Positions 26,898 through 35,216 of a stretch of DNA of 64,000 nucleotides are shown in pieces. This DNA is from Variovorax ginsengisoli. Its GTDB lineage: Bacteria; Pseudomonadota; Gammaproteobacteria; Burkholderiales; Burkholderiaceae_C. The first letter of the stretch is position 1, and each line of letters starts with the position of its first letter. The stretch covers positions 372,001 through 436,000 of the forward strand of contig NZ_JAUSRO010000001.1 of assembly GCF_030811835.1 (NCBI RefSeq), in the 5' to 3' direction. Made by a program: the position numbers and the translations under genes. The notes below the pieces were generated by a model, which saw only the letters and a list, made by a program, of their open reading frames with translations, made no database searches and was not told the origin of the DNA.

Positions 26898-27757
26898 GCG
26901 GCATCTCCCTTGCGACCGAACCATTGGCGCAAGCGCACCGGGTCCCAGATGCCCTTGGGCAGGAACAGCACGATCAGCACCAGAATCAGGCCGTTGATCA
27001 CCAGGCGGAAGCCGGCAAGCCCACGCAGCGCTTCCGGCAGGATGGTGAGGATCACCGCGCCCAGCACCGGCCCGGTCAGGCCGTTGATGCCGCCGAGGAT
27101 GGTCATCGTGAGGATGTCGACCGCGCGGTTGAAACCATACTCGCCGGGGCCGATGAAGAAAGTCAGGTGCGCGTTGAGCGTGCCGGCCAGGCCGGCGATG
27201 GCGCCGCCGAGCACGAAGGCGAGCATCTTGTGCGCGGCGACGTCGATGCCCATCAGGCCTGCGGCCGTTTCATCTTCCTTGATGGCCTCGAAGGCCCGGC
27301 CCACTTTGGAGCGACGCACGCGCCACAGCACGAGCAGCACCAGCACCAGCGCCAACAGCACATGCCACCATTGAGTCGATTGGGGAATGCCGTTGAGACC
27401 CAGTGCGCCGCCGGTGAGCGACTCCGCATTCAGGATGGCGATGCGCACCACTTCGCCGAAGGCCAGTGTCGCCATGGCCAGATAGACGCCCGACAGCCGC
27501 AGCGTCGGCTTGCCCATGATGAAGGCGACCAGCGCCGGTGCGGCCATGCCGCCCGCAATGGCCACCGGGAATGGCACGCCGTAGTTCATCGTGAGGATCG
27601 ACGCAGTGTACGCGCCGATGCCCATGAAGGCCGCATTGGCGATGGCCAGCATGCCGCAGGCCAGCGTCAGCCAGATCGAGAGCGCGAGCAGCGAGTTGAT
27701 GCCCAGCGAGAGGATCAGGTTGCTGTAGACCGCCCAGAAGTTGTCGAAGGAGCTCAT
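26894..27757 (-). CDS. livM: branched-chain amino acid type ABC permease (LivM-like)
   Basis: 287 residues, about nine membrane helices. The LivM signature GRAFEAIKEDETAAGLMGIDVAAHKMLAFVLGGAIAGLAGTL, the coupling-helix region that contacts the ATPases, is present. Its start overlaps the livH stop by one base and its stop overlaps livG, so all four transport genes are one tight transcription unit. Lacks the long N-terminal extension of E. coli LivM. Confidence 0.9.
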   Translation of the reverse strand: MSSFDNFWAVYSNLILSLGINSLLALSIWLTLACGMLAIANAAFMGIGAYTASILTMNYGVPFPVAIAGGMAAPALVAFIMGKPTLRLSGVYLAMATLAFGEVVRIAILNAESLTGGALGLNGIPQSTQWWHVLLALVLVLLVLWRVRRSKVGRAFEAIKEDETAAGLMGIDVAAHKMLAFVLGGAIAGLAGTLNAHLTFFIGPGEYGFNRAVDILTMTILGGINGLTGPVLGAVILTILPEALRGLAGFRLVINGLILVLIVLFLPKGIWDPVRLRQWFGRKGDAA

Positions 27758-28638
27758 CAGACCTTGCGCTCCTGCAGTGAGCCGAACAGGCCCTTGGGTC
27801 GCACCAGCAGCACCAGGAACAGCATGCCGAAGGCCACCGCGTCGCGCATGGTCGAGCCGATGTAGGCCACCGACAGCACCTCGGCAAAGCCGAGGAACAG
27901 ACCGCCCAGCATCGCGCCGCGGATGTCGCCCATGCCGCCCAGGATGATCACGGCAATGCCCTTCTCCAGCATCGGCTGGCCCATCAGCGGGAACAGGGCG
28001 TTCGAGTAGAGGCCGATCAGCACGCCGGCCAGGCCGCCCAGGCCGGCTGCGACGAAGGAGGTCAGGTAGAACAGGCCTTCGACGTTCACGCCGACCAGGT
28101 AGGCCGCCTTGGGCGATTCAGCGATCGCGCGCAGCGCGCGGCCCATCTGCGTGCGCTTGAGTGCGAGCATCAGCAGGCCCATCAACACGAAGGAAACCAG
28201 GATGATGCCGAGCTCCAGCACCGTCACGTGGATACCGGCGAACTCCAGGTCGTTGTTTGGAATGGTCCCGGCGGGGAAGCGCAGGTTCTCGGCGCCGAAG
28301 ATCGCCTGCACGCCGTTGTTCAGGATGATGGCGACGCCAATGGTCGCGATCATGGGAATCAGGTGGGGTGCATTGCGCTTGCGCAGCGGCTTGAGCACCA
28401 GCACGTCGATCAGCAGGCCCATGGCGCCGCTGAACAGGAACGCGCCGAGCAGCCCGGTCCACAGCGGCAGCGTGAACACGCGCATGAATTCGGCCGCGGC
28501 ATAGGCACCCACCATGAACACGGCGCCGTGCGACAGGTTGATGACGCCGAGCACGCCGAAGATGAGGGTGAAGCCGAGCGCGAAGAGTGCGTAGACGCAT
28601 CCGAGCGACAAGGCATTGACAAGCTGCTGATCGAGCAC
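27757..28638 (-). CDS. livH: branched-chain amino acid type ABC permease (LivH-like)
   Basis: 293 residues starting at GTG (LDQQLVNALSLGCVYALFALGFTLIFGVLGVINLSHGAVFMVGAYAA), the classic LivH opening. About eight membrane helices. LRAIAESPKAAYLVGVNVEGLFYLTSFVAAGLGGLAGVL is the ATPase-contact segment. It is separated from the upstream binding-protein gene by 130 bases that contain an intrinsic terminator, so its level is likely lower than that of the binding protein. Confidence 0.9.
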   Translation of the reverse strand: MLDQQLVNALSLGCVYALFALGFTLIFGVLGVINLSHGAVFMVGAYAAAEFMRVFTLPLWTGLLGAFLFSGAMGLLIDVLVLKPLRKRNAPHLIPMIATIGVAIILNNGVQAIFGAENLRFPAGTIPNNDLEFAGIHVTVLELGIILVSFVLMGLLMLALKRTQMGRALRAIAESPKAAYLVGVNVEGLFYLTSFVAAGLGGLAGVLIGLYSNALFPLMGQPMLEKGIAVIILGGMGDIRGAMLGGLFLGFAEVLSVAYIGSTMRDAVAFGMLFLVLLVRPKGLFGSLQERKV

Positions 28639-28671
28639 GATGGGTTCCGACGTTCACAGCATGGTGCTGCG

Positions 28672-28708
28672 CAAAAACAAAAATGAAAACGGCGCAGATG
28701 TCTGCGCC
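28672..28708 (-). terminator. intrinsic terminator/attenuator between binding-protein gene and livHMGF
   Basis: Read on the minus strand, GGCGCAGA (28708-28701) pairs with TCTGCGCC (28698-28691) and is followed by GTTTTCATTTTTGTTTTT. It stops part of the transcription from the binding-protein gene before livH, a common way to make more binding protein than membrane complex. Confidence 0.72.
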
Positions 28709-28756
28709 TGGAGGGGGCCACCCCCGAAGCGCCTGCGGCGCCCCGGTAGGGGTAGG
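28709..28756 (-). repeat. REP-like GC-rich intergenic element
   Basis: Block with GGGGGCCACCCCC and GCGCCTGCGGCGC palindromic cores, located between the stop of the binding-protein gene and the terminator. It shares style and short words with the element after polA (6028-6122) but in reverse orientation. Such elements are common at gene ends in Comamonadaceae. Confidence 0.4.
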
Positions 28757-28768
28757 TGTACCGGTTGC

Positions 28769-29926
28769 TTACTTCTCGATGACGAACTGCGTGCCCTTGG
28801 TCACACCGACGATCGCCTGCTGTTGTGCATCATAGCCAGCAGGTTTGCCGGTGCGGTCCTTGGCGCGTGCGAAGGCAAAGGCGCCGGTCGCGCCGGTCCA
28901 CTTGACGTTGGGCAGTGCATCGCGCAGCGCGGCCCGGTCGGCCGTCAGGTTGCCGCTGACCTTGACGGTCTTGAGCGCCTGCGCGGCAATGTACATGCCG
29001 TCGTACGCCTGGGCGGCGAACTGGTCGGGCGCCATCTTGTACTTGTCGCTGTAGGCCTTGATGAACTTGGTGTTCTCGGGCGTCGCGTTGCTCGACGACC
29101 AGGGGCTGCCAACGTACAGGTTGTCCGAGCTGCCCTTGGCCAGTTCGAAGATCTTGACCGAGTTCATGCCGTTGCCGCCGATGAAGGGCACGTTGATGCC
29201 CAGCTGGCGGGCCTGCACCATCACCGGCGCGCCTTCGGCCAGCAGCGCCGACAGCACGATCGCGTCGGGGTTGGTGGCCTTGATCTTGGTCAGCTGTGCC
29301 TTGAAGTCGACGTCGCCCTTGGCGAAGGTTTCGGTGGTGGTCACCGGCAGCTTCAGGTCGTCCAGCGCCTTCTTGAAGTTGTCGTAGCCACTCTTGGTGA
29401 ACACGTCGTCGTTGCCGTAGAGCACGGCGACCTTCTTGATGTTGGCGTTCTTGATGGCCACGCGCAGCGTCTCGGGCAGCACGTCGGCTTCGGTCACCGA
29501 GTTGCGGAACACGTAGTCGCCGATCGAGGTGATGCCGTCCGCCGTGTTCGAGGTGCCGAACGCCACGGTCTTGGCGGCCTGGGCAATCGGGTCGGCTGCC
29601 TGGGCCGAGTTCGACAGGGTCGGACCGAAAACCATCAGCACGTTGTCCTGGAAGATCAGTTTCTTGAAGACGTTGATCGCGTCTTCCTTCTTGCCTTGCT
29701 CGTCCTCGACGACCAGCACGATCTTGTTGCCGTTGATGCCGCCAGCGGCGTTGATTTCGTCGGTCGCCAGTTGGAAGCCGTTGCGGATGGCCGTGCCGTA
29801 CTGGGCGGCTCCGCCCGACAGCGCTTCCGCCACGCCGATCTTGAGGTCAGCTGCCAGGGCGCCGCCCGCGAACGCCGACGCGGCGAGGAGTGCGACCAGC
29901 GCGGGTTTGAATCGGATGGAGCTCAT
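28769..29926 (-). CDS. livK: branched-chain amino acid type ABC transporter substrate-binding protein
   Basis: 385 residues from the ATG at 29926 (MSSIRFKPALVALLAASAFAGGALA, signal peptide). The frame stays open far upstream but only as shadow of other genes. Type I periplasmic-binding fold (Peripla_BP_6): LKIGVAEALSGGAAQYGTAIRNGFQLATDEINAAGGING, then VVEDEQGKKEDAINVFKKLI, VLMVFGPTLSNSAQAADPIA and AVLYGNDDVFTKSGYDNFKKAL. It should deliver ligand to the LivHMGF-like complex encoded just downstream. Ligand not determinable; the livK symbol denotes family. Confidence 0.87.
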   Translation of the reverse strand: MSSIRFKPALVALLAASAFAGGALAADLKIGVAEALSGGAAQYGTAIRNGFQLATDEINAAGGINGNKIVLVVEDEQGKKEDAINVFKKLIFQDNVLMVFGPTLSNSAQAADPIAQAAKTVAFGTSNTADGITSIGDYVFRNSVTEADVLPETLRVAIKNANIKKVAVLYGNDDVFTKSGYDNFKKALDDLKLPVTTTETFAKGDVDFKAQLTKIKATNPDAIVLSALLAEGAPVMVQARQLGINVPFIGGNGMNSVKIFELAKGSSDNLYVGSPWSSSNATPENTKFIKAYSDKYKMAPDQFAAQAYDGMYIAAQALKTVKVSGNLTADRAALRDALPNVKWTGATGAFAFARAKDRTGKPAGYDAQQQAIVGVTKGTQFVIEK

Positions 29927-30088
29927 CTTGGATTGCACTTTGGATAGAGTTGTAGGGAAGAGGGTGCGCATTTTATGTCGTGCCCGCATGTGCAAAGACG
30001 CCGTGCAGCAGGGGAAAACCCCTGCACGTGCATGCTGCGGCTGTCGAAGGCGCCTTCCGTCAACCCACAAAGAGACATCAAAAGAACC
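29927..30088. promoter_or_regulatory. divergent intergenic region with a leader hairpin
   Basis: 162 bases between the liv-type and TRAP binding-protein genes. GCAGGGG (30008-30014) and CCCCTGC (30019-30025) form a 7-bp hairpin with an AAAA loop in the leader of the TRAP gene; it has no following T-run. No confident promoter hexamers were identified. Confidence 0.35.
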
Positions 30089-31186
30089 ATGGAGATTCCA
30101 TCGATGGGCCGTCGCCGGCTCCTCAAGCAGGCCGGCATCGCCGCCGTGCTGGCCACCGGGCTTGCGCCGGCCGTGCACGCGCAGGCCGTGGTGCGCTGGC
30201 GCCTGGCATCGAGCTTTCCGCGCAGCTCGGCCGTCGGTTACGGCGCCGCCGAAACCTTTGTCCAGATCGTACGCGCGCTGTCGGGGGGGCGTTTCGACAT
30301 CGCCGTTCATGCGGGCGGCGAACTCATGACGCCGCTGGGCGTGCTGGATGCCGTGCAGGGCGGCTCTATCGAGGCCGCCCACACGGTGCCTGGCTGGTTC
30401 CACGATCGCCATCCCTGCTTTGCCATCGGCTCGATGCTGCCTTTCGGTCCCGATGCGCGCCAGACCCAGGCCTGGATGACTGCCGGCAATGGCCGCACGC
30501 TCATGAATGCGTTCTATGCCGGCCAGGGACTCGTGGCGCTCGACGGCGGCAGCACCGGGCTGCAGATGAGCGGCTGGTTCCGACGGGCCCCACGCAGTGC
30601 GGCCGACTTCAAGGGCCTGCGCCTGCGAACCGCAGGCGGCCCGATGGACGCGGTCATGGCGCGGCTCGGTGCAGTGCCGCAGAAGCTCGCTGCCACGGGG
30701 ATCGCCGACGCCTTGGCCAAGGGTCGCATCGATGCGGCGGAATGGCTCGGTCCGGCCGATGACCAGGCGCTGGGCCTCGGGTCGGCGGCGCCGCTCTACG
30801 GCGCGTCCGGCTGGTGGGTCGACGGCCTCGGCCTTGGCATCCTGATCCAGCAGAAGGCGCTGGCCGCACTGTCGTCCGACCAGCGGGCCATGATCGAAGC
30901 GGCCGCCGCGCAGTCGGCGGCGATGCTGACGGCGCGCTACGACGTGATGAACGCGGTCGCGCTCAAGCAGCTCGCGGCCGCCGGAACCAAGGTGGTGTCG
31001 TTGCCGCAGCCAGTGATGCAGGCGGTGTTCTCGGCCTGGACCGCCGTCGCGGCCGACAGCGCCGCGAAGAATGCCGACTGGCAGCGGATTCACGCCGATC
31101 TGCGCGCCTTCCAGCGGGCGCAGGGCCAGGCCACGCGTCTGACGGGATCGCGCCTGGAGGCCTTCATGGCGAACCGCTCGCCCTGA
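30089..31186 (+). CDS. TRAP transporter substrate-binding protein (DctP type), orphan
   Basis: 365 residues from the ATG at 30089; another ATG five codons in (MGRRRLLKQAGIAAVLATG) may be the true start. The N-terminus looks like a Tat signal (RRRLLK) cut near VHAQ. The DctP/TAXI-like fold is shown by WRLASSFPRSSAVGYGAAETFVQIVRALSGGRFDIAVHAGGELMTP and GLRLRTAGGPMDAVMARLGAVPQKLA. TRAP proteins bind organic acids or similar anions in the periplasm. No dctQ or dctM gene adjoins, so its membrane partners are elsewhere or it serves as a sensor. Confidence 0.82.
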   Translation: MEIPSMGRRRLLKQAGIAAVLATGLAPAVHAQAVVRWRLASSFPRSSAVGYGAAETFVQIVRALSGGRFDIAVHAGGELMTPLGVLDAVQGGSIEAAHTVPGWFHDRHPCFAIGSMLPFGPDARQTQAWMTAGNGRTLMNAFYAGQGLVALDGGSTGLQMSGWFRRAPRSAADFKGLRLRTAGGPMDAVMARLGAVPQKLAATGIADALAKGRIDAAEWLGPADDQALGLGSAAPLYGASGWWVDGLGLGILIQQKALAALSSDQRAMIEAAAAQSAAMLTARYDVMNAVALKQLAAAGTKVVSLPQPVMQAVFSAWTAVAADSAAKNADWQRIHADLRAFQRAQGQATRLTGSRLEAFMANRSP

Positions 31187-31246
31187 GACCGGTGCAGCCG
31201 GCGAGGCCCTGAGGTTCGTGAGGCCACGGGCTGGCCATAATGCGCC

Positions 31247-32527
31247 ATGCCTGCATCTGCTCCCGAGCCGCGCCAAGCCGTCGATTCGCCGGCGATGTGC
31301 GTCGCCGGCAAGGACCTGCTGTCGCTGGCGTTGATCGACGCACGCAACCACACGCTGCACCTGCTCTCGTGCTACGAAGAGGCGCTTGGCTCGCAAGCTT
31401 TGACGGTACCCCACAGGTCCGGTGAGCCCTGCGTGCTGCCGCCGCTCTGGCTGGCCGGCCACGTCGGCTGGTTCGCCGAGTGGTGGATTGCGCGCAACAC
31501 CCAGCGTGCCTTCGGTGCCGACTGCCCGCAACGGCCGACGCGGCTGGCTTCCATCGCCCCCGCAGCCGACTTCTGGTGGGATCCGCGCAGCTGGAGCGGC
31601 GAAGATCCTGCATTGCCCGACGCACGCTGGTCGTCCGAAGCCCCCGATGTGGCGGTGGTGCGCAGCTACCTGCGCGACACGCTGGAATGCACGCTCGAAC
31701 TGCTCGAGCGTGCCGCCGAGACCGACGCCGGGCTGTATTTCTACCGGCTTGCGTTGTTCCACGAAGACCTGCGCGGCGAGCAGCTCGTCATGTGCGCCCA
31801 GACCCTGGGCCTGCCGCTGCAATGGGAGCCGCAGGCCGTCGCCGAGCCGCGTGAACCGTTGTGGCTGCCGCCAACCCGTTGGCAGCTGGGCAGCCCCGCC
31901 ACCGGTTTCTGTTTTTCGCAGGAGCGCGGCCGCCTGGAGGTGGACGTGCCCGAATTCGAGATCGATGCGCAGCCGGTGACCTGGCAGCAGTTCGCCGAAT
32001 TCGTCGACGACGGCGGCTACGACCAGGAAGCGCTCTGGCAGCCCGCGGGCCGGGCCTGGTTGGCGCAGCAGATCGACGGGCGCCGTGCGCCGCGCCACGT
32101 CGAGCAGATCGGTGCGGGCCGCGCGGTGCTGCGGCATCGCTTCGGCCGCCTGGTGCAGGCCCCGGGCCACCAGCCTGCCATGCACCTGAGCTGGTGGGAG
32201 GCCGACGCCTGGGCGCGCTGGGCAGGCCGCCGGCTGGCGACCGAAGTCGAATGGGAGGTGGCCGCGCACGCAGGTGCGCACCGGGGTTTTCGTTGGGGCG
32301 AGGTGCAGGAGTGGACGGCAGGGACGCTGCAGCCCTGGCCCGGTTACGTCGCCGACCCGTGGAGCCAGGGCACCGATTTCGATGCGGCCGCGGCCTTCGG
32401 GCAGGCGCGTGTCGTGCGCGGCACGTCTTTCGCCGCGCGTGCCCGCCTGCGCTCGCCGCGCCGCCGTGGCTTTGCACTGCCGCCACGCGACGACGCCTTC
32501 ATCGGATTTCGAACCTGCGCGGTGTGA
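31247..32527 (+). CDS. EgtB/SenA-like DinB-FGE protein lacking one metal-binding His
   Basis: 426 residues. The N-terminal DinB-like domain (about 25-190) has His72 in LWLAGHVGWFAEWW. Where ergothioneine synthase EgtB has HExxHxE, this protein reads FHEDLRGE: His172 is present, but the next iron ligand is Arg176. The C-terminal FGE-sulfatase (SUMF1) domain includes FEIDAQPVTWQQFAEFVDDGGY, MHLSWWEADAWARWAGRRLATEVEWEVAA and a final RVVRGTSFAARARLRSPRRRGFALPPRDDAFIGFRTCA. EgtB, OvoA and SenA join sulfur or selenium to histidine derivatives using iron. No egtD, senB or senC adjoins. It may be an altered enzyme or an inactive relative. Confidence 0.78.
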   Translation: MPASAPEPRQAVDSPAMCVAGKDLLSLALIDARNHTLHLLSCYEEALGSQALTVPHRSGEPCVLPPLWLAGHVGWFAEWWIARNTQRAFGADCPQRPTRLASIAPAADFWWDPRSWSGEDPALPDARWSSEAPDVAVVRSYLRDTLECTLELLERAAETDAGLYFYRLALFHEDLRGEQLVMCAQTLGLPLQWEPQAVAEPREPLWLPPTRWQLGSPATGFCFSQERGRLEVDVPEFEIDAQPVTWQQFAEFVDDGGYDQEALWQPAGRAWLAQQIDGRRAPRHVEQIGAGRAVLRHRFGRLVQAPGHQPAMHLSWWEADAWARWAGRRLATEVEWEVAAHAGAHRGFRWGEVQEWTAGTLQPWPGYVADPWSQGTDFDAAAAFGQARVVRGTSFAARARLRSPRRRGFALPPRDDAFIGFRTCAV

Positions 32528-32546
32528 AATCCGGCGGGCAGCAGGC

Positions 32547-33668
32547 TCACTTCCGGTTTCGGAAGTTCCACCAGGGCAGCAGCGCGCTGAGCGACTCGAT
32601 TGCGCCGCAATTCACGCTTTCGTAGCCTGTGAGGGTGCTCAGTTCGTGCTGCCACGCCGTGCCTCTCAGCACGCCGAGCAGCGCTGCCATGCCCGGTTGG
32701 TCGAGTGCCGACTTCAGGCAGGCCAGGTGGTAGCGTTCCCGCACCAGCGGCACGAAGTCCAGCCCCGCGTTGCGTGCCGCCGATGCCAGGCCGAGGCCGG
32801 TGTCGGCCTGCCCCGACGCCACCGCCTGCGCCACGGCGGCGTGCGAAGGTTCGGTGCGATCGTGGCCCTCGATGTCCTGCGGGTCGATGCCGGCGTCTGC
32901 GAGCAGTTCATCGATCAGCACCCGCGTGCCGGTGCCCATCGGCCGGTTCACGTAGCGGGCGCGGCGCCGTGCCACGTCGGCCAGTGAGCGCAGCGCGAGT
33001 GGATTGCCTGGTGCGACGATCAGCCCCTGCGTGCGGCGCGCAAAGCCGATCAGCTTGTGCAGGCCCGGCTTGAGCAGCGGCTTGTAGGTGCGCTGGGCGA
33101 GCGAGCCGACTGGTGGCCGCTCCAGCGTGTGGAAGCCTGCCAGCACGCAGCGCCCCTGATTGAGTGCCGCGATCGCGTCCACGCTGCCGGTGAAATGGAT
33201 GTCCATCTGCAGGCTGGCATGCGCGGCGGCATGGGCGCGCAGCAGCACCAGTGCGTCGTCGTGGCTCGCATGCAGGCTCAGCACATGCGTGCTGTCGTCG
33301 AAGGCCAGCGCAAACACGCGTTCGAGGTCGGCGTGCAGCGCTTCGATCTGCGGCGCCAGCCGCGCCTGTGCCTGGCGCTCGGCCCACAGGAGCTTGTCGC
33401 CGAACTCCGAGAGCTGCGCCGAGCGGCCCTGTTCACCCGTGACCAACGCATGGCCGAAGGTGTCTTCCCAGCGCTTGAGCTCACCCCAGACGTGCCGGTA
33501 GGACAGGCCCAGCGCCCGTGCGGCCGCCGAGATGGAGCCGTGGCCGCGCACCGCCTGCAGCAGTTCCATCAGCGGGTTGCGGATGAGGCCGCGACCGCCG
33601 CGCCGCGGCGCGATGGCATAGGAGAGTTCGATCTGTTGCACGAAAAGAAGAGGGCGGGTCGCTGGCAA
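32547..33668 (-). CDS. ModE-type HTH regulator with PBP-like domain (tungstate/molybdate)
   Basis: 373 residues. An N-terminal winged helix like ModE (about 30-105: LMELLQAVRGHGSISAAARALGLSYRHVWGELKRWE) is joined to a periplasmic-binding-like domain (about 125-350: LSLHASHDDALVLL, FTGSVDAIAALNQGRCVLAGFH, RPMGTGTRVLIDELLADAGID, ASGQADTGLGLASAARNAGL) related to ModA-type folds. It is divergent from tupBCA, with a perfect dyad in the 112-base gap, so it probably controls tungstate uptake and perhaps its own gene. The ligand may be the oxyanion or a cofactor-related molecule. The start could lie a few codons downstream. Confidence 0.82.
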   Translation of the reverse strand: MPATRPLLFVQQIELSYAIAPRRGGRGLIRNPLMELLQAVRGHGSISAAARALGLSYRHVWGELKRWEDTFGHALVTGEQGRSAQLSEFGDKLLWAERQAQARLAPQIEALHADLERVFALAFDDSTHVLSLHASHDDALVLLRAHAAAHASLQMDIHFTGSVDAIAALNQGRCVLAGFHTLERPPVGSLAQRTYKPLLKPGLHKLIGFARRTQGLIVAPGNPLALRSLADVARRRARYVNRPMGTGTRVLIDELLADAGIDPQDIEGHDRTEPSHAAVAQAVASGQADTGLGLASAARNAGLDFVPLVRERYHLACLKSALDQPGMAALLGVLRGTAWQHELSTLTGYESVNCGAIESLSALLPWWNFRNRK

Positions 33669-33707
33669 AGTTGTACCGATTATGCAGAGCCGCCTGCGAA
33701 AGCCCTT

Positions 33708-33733
33708 GACCTATGAAATGGCATGCATAGGTC
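33708..33733. promoter_or_regulatory. candidate operator for tupBCA and its regulator
   Basis: Perfect 8-bp inverted repeat GACCTATG (33708-33715) and CATAGGTC (33726-33733) with a 10-base spacer, lying between the ModE-like regulator and tupB. Half-site spacing of about two helical turns suits a dimeric winged-helix protein. It differs in sequence from the mod operator at 38224-38250, implying separate regulators. Confidence 0.6.
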
Positions 33734-33780
33734 GGCTGCGTGCTTTTTCGATACTGCGCGGCCCCGATGAAGATTTACCC

Positions 33781-34527
33781 ATGAACACTTTTGCAGACAG
33801 TCTGAGCGCCGCCTGGCAGCTGTTGCTTGCCCGCGATCCCGTGCTTCTGGCCATCGTGGGCCGGTCGCTGGGCGTGAGTGCCAGTGCGTGCCTGCTCGCC
33901 TGTGGTGCCGGCCTGCTGCTGGGCGCCTGGCTGGCGGTGGGGCGTTTTCGTGGGCGGGGCCTTTTGCTCACGCTGCTCAATACGCTGCTCGCGCTGCCTT
34001 CGGTGGTGGTCGGCCTCATCGTGTACCTGCTGCTGTCGCGCTCGGGTCCGCTGGGCGGACTGGGATGGCTGTTCTCGTTCCAGGCCATGGTGCTCGCGCA
34101 GACGGTGCTCGTGCTGCCGGTGGTGACTGCGCTCACGCGCCAGGCCATCGAGGACGCCGACCGTGCCCACGGCGAGCAGTTGCGTTCGCTGGGTGCCGGC
34201 CTGTTCACGCGTGCGCTGTTGCTGGTCTGGGACGAACGTTATGCGCTGGTCACGGTGCTGATCGCCGCGTTCGGCCGCGCCGTGTCGGAGGTTGGCGCGG
34301 TGATGATCGTGGGCGGCAACATCGACGGCTTCACGCGCGTCATGACCACCGCCATCGCGCTGGAGACCAGCAAGGGCGATCTGCCACTGGCGCTGGCGCT
34401 GGGCCTGCTCCTGCTGGCCGTCGTCCTGGTGCTCAACCTGGCGATTGCGCTGTTGCGCAGCTGGCGCGAGCGCGTCGATGGCGGTGCGACCGACGCCACC
34501 GCGCTGCGTGCGGGAGCGGTGGTTTGA
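33781..34527 (+). CDS. tupB: tungstate ABC transporter permease
   Basis: 248 residues with five or six membrane helices (about 20-50, 65-90, 100-125, 150-170, 200-235). Typical TupB stretches: NTLLALPSVVVGLIVYLLLSRSGPLGGLGWLFS, MVLAQTVLVLPVVTALT and the coupling motif AAFGRAVSEVGAVMIVGGNIDGFTRVMTTAIALETSKGD. The family imports tungstate with high affinity. First gene of the tupBCA operon, divergent from the ModE-like regulator; its stop overlaps the tupC TTG start. Confidence 0.92.
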   Translation: MNTFADSLSAAWQLLLARDPVLLAIVGRSLGVSASACLLACGAGLLLGAWLAVGRFRGRGLLLTLLNTLLALPSVVVGLIVYLLLSRSGPLGGLGWLFSFQAMVLAQTVLVLPVVTALTRQAIEDADRAHGEQLRSLGAGLFTRALLLVWDERYALVTVLIAAFGRAVSEVGAVMIVGGNIDGFTRVMTTAIALETSKGDLPLALALGLLLLAVVLVLNLAIALLRSWRERVDGGATDATALRAGAVV

Positions 34528-35216
34528 TCGGCCACACCGTCTTTGCGCTCGATGGCGCGGCTGTGCGTTTTGCGCGCGTGCAGGCGCTGCATCCGACCAC
34601 CTTGTCGATTGGCGCGGGCGAGCGCGTGGCGCTGATCGGCGCCAACGGCAGCGGCAAGAGCACGCTGCTGCGCGTGCTGCATGGGCTGGTGCCTGTCGCC
34701 TCGGGCCAGGTGCAGTCTATGGTGCCGCGGCGCGCGCAGGCCATGCTGTTCCAGCGTCCTCACCTGCTGCGCGCGAGCGTGCGACACAACGTTGCGCTCG
34801 CGTTGTGGTTGCACGGTGCGCGCTGGCGGGGTGCGCAGCAGGTCGCGTGCGATGCGCTCGACCGGGTCGGCCTGTCGGCGCTGGCCGAGCGCAACGCGCG
34901 CACGCTGTCGGGCGGCCAGCAACAGCGGCTGGCGCTGGCGCGCGCCTGGGCGTTGCAGCCCGACGTGCTGTTCCTCGACGAGCCCACGGCCAGCCTCGAT
35001 CCGACGGCCAAGCGCGAGGTCGAGGCCCTGCTCGGGCAGATGGCGCAGGGCCGCACCATGGTTTTCGCCAGCCACAATCTCGGCCAGGTCAAACGCCTGG
35101 CGAGCCGCGTGATCTACCTCGAGCAGGGTCGGGTGCTGGCCGACCGCAGCGTTCATGATTTCTTCCATGGGCCGTTGCCCGAGGAAGCCCGTTTGTTTGT
35201 CAAAGGAGAGACCTGA
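34524..35216 (+). CDS. tupC: tungstate ABC transporter ATP-binding protein
   Basis: 230 residues. The start is taken as TTG at 34524, which overlaps the tupB stop (TTGA) and has GGGAG seven bases upstream; no ATG or GTG fits. Walker A GANGSGKST, signature LSGGQQQRLALARAW, Walker B VLFLDEPTASLDP, H-loop ASHN. Short ATPase without an added oxyanion-sensing domain, as usual for TupC. Followed directly by tupA. Confidence 0.9.
   Translation: MIGHTVFALDGAAVRFARVQALHPTTLSIGAGERVALIGANGSGKSTLLRVLHGLVPVASGQVQSMVPRRAQAMLFQRPHLLRASVRHNVALALWLHGARWRGAQQVACDALDRVGLSALAERNARTLSGGQQQRLALARAWALQPDVLFLDEPTASLDPTAKREVEALLGQMAQGRTMVFASHNLGQVKRLASRVIYLEQGRVLADRSVHDFFHGPLPEEARLFVKGET

Noticed and set aside
28769..32281. 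Single 1170-codon frame fusing other sequence to the liv-type binding protein
   Set aside because: The part above 29926 is antisense to the TRAP and EgtB-like genes; a normal signal peptide begins at 29926.
31247..32527. Naming the gene senA or egtB outright
   Set aside because: No senB, senC or egtD neighbour, and one metal-ligand His is replaced, so a specific enzyme name is not supported.
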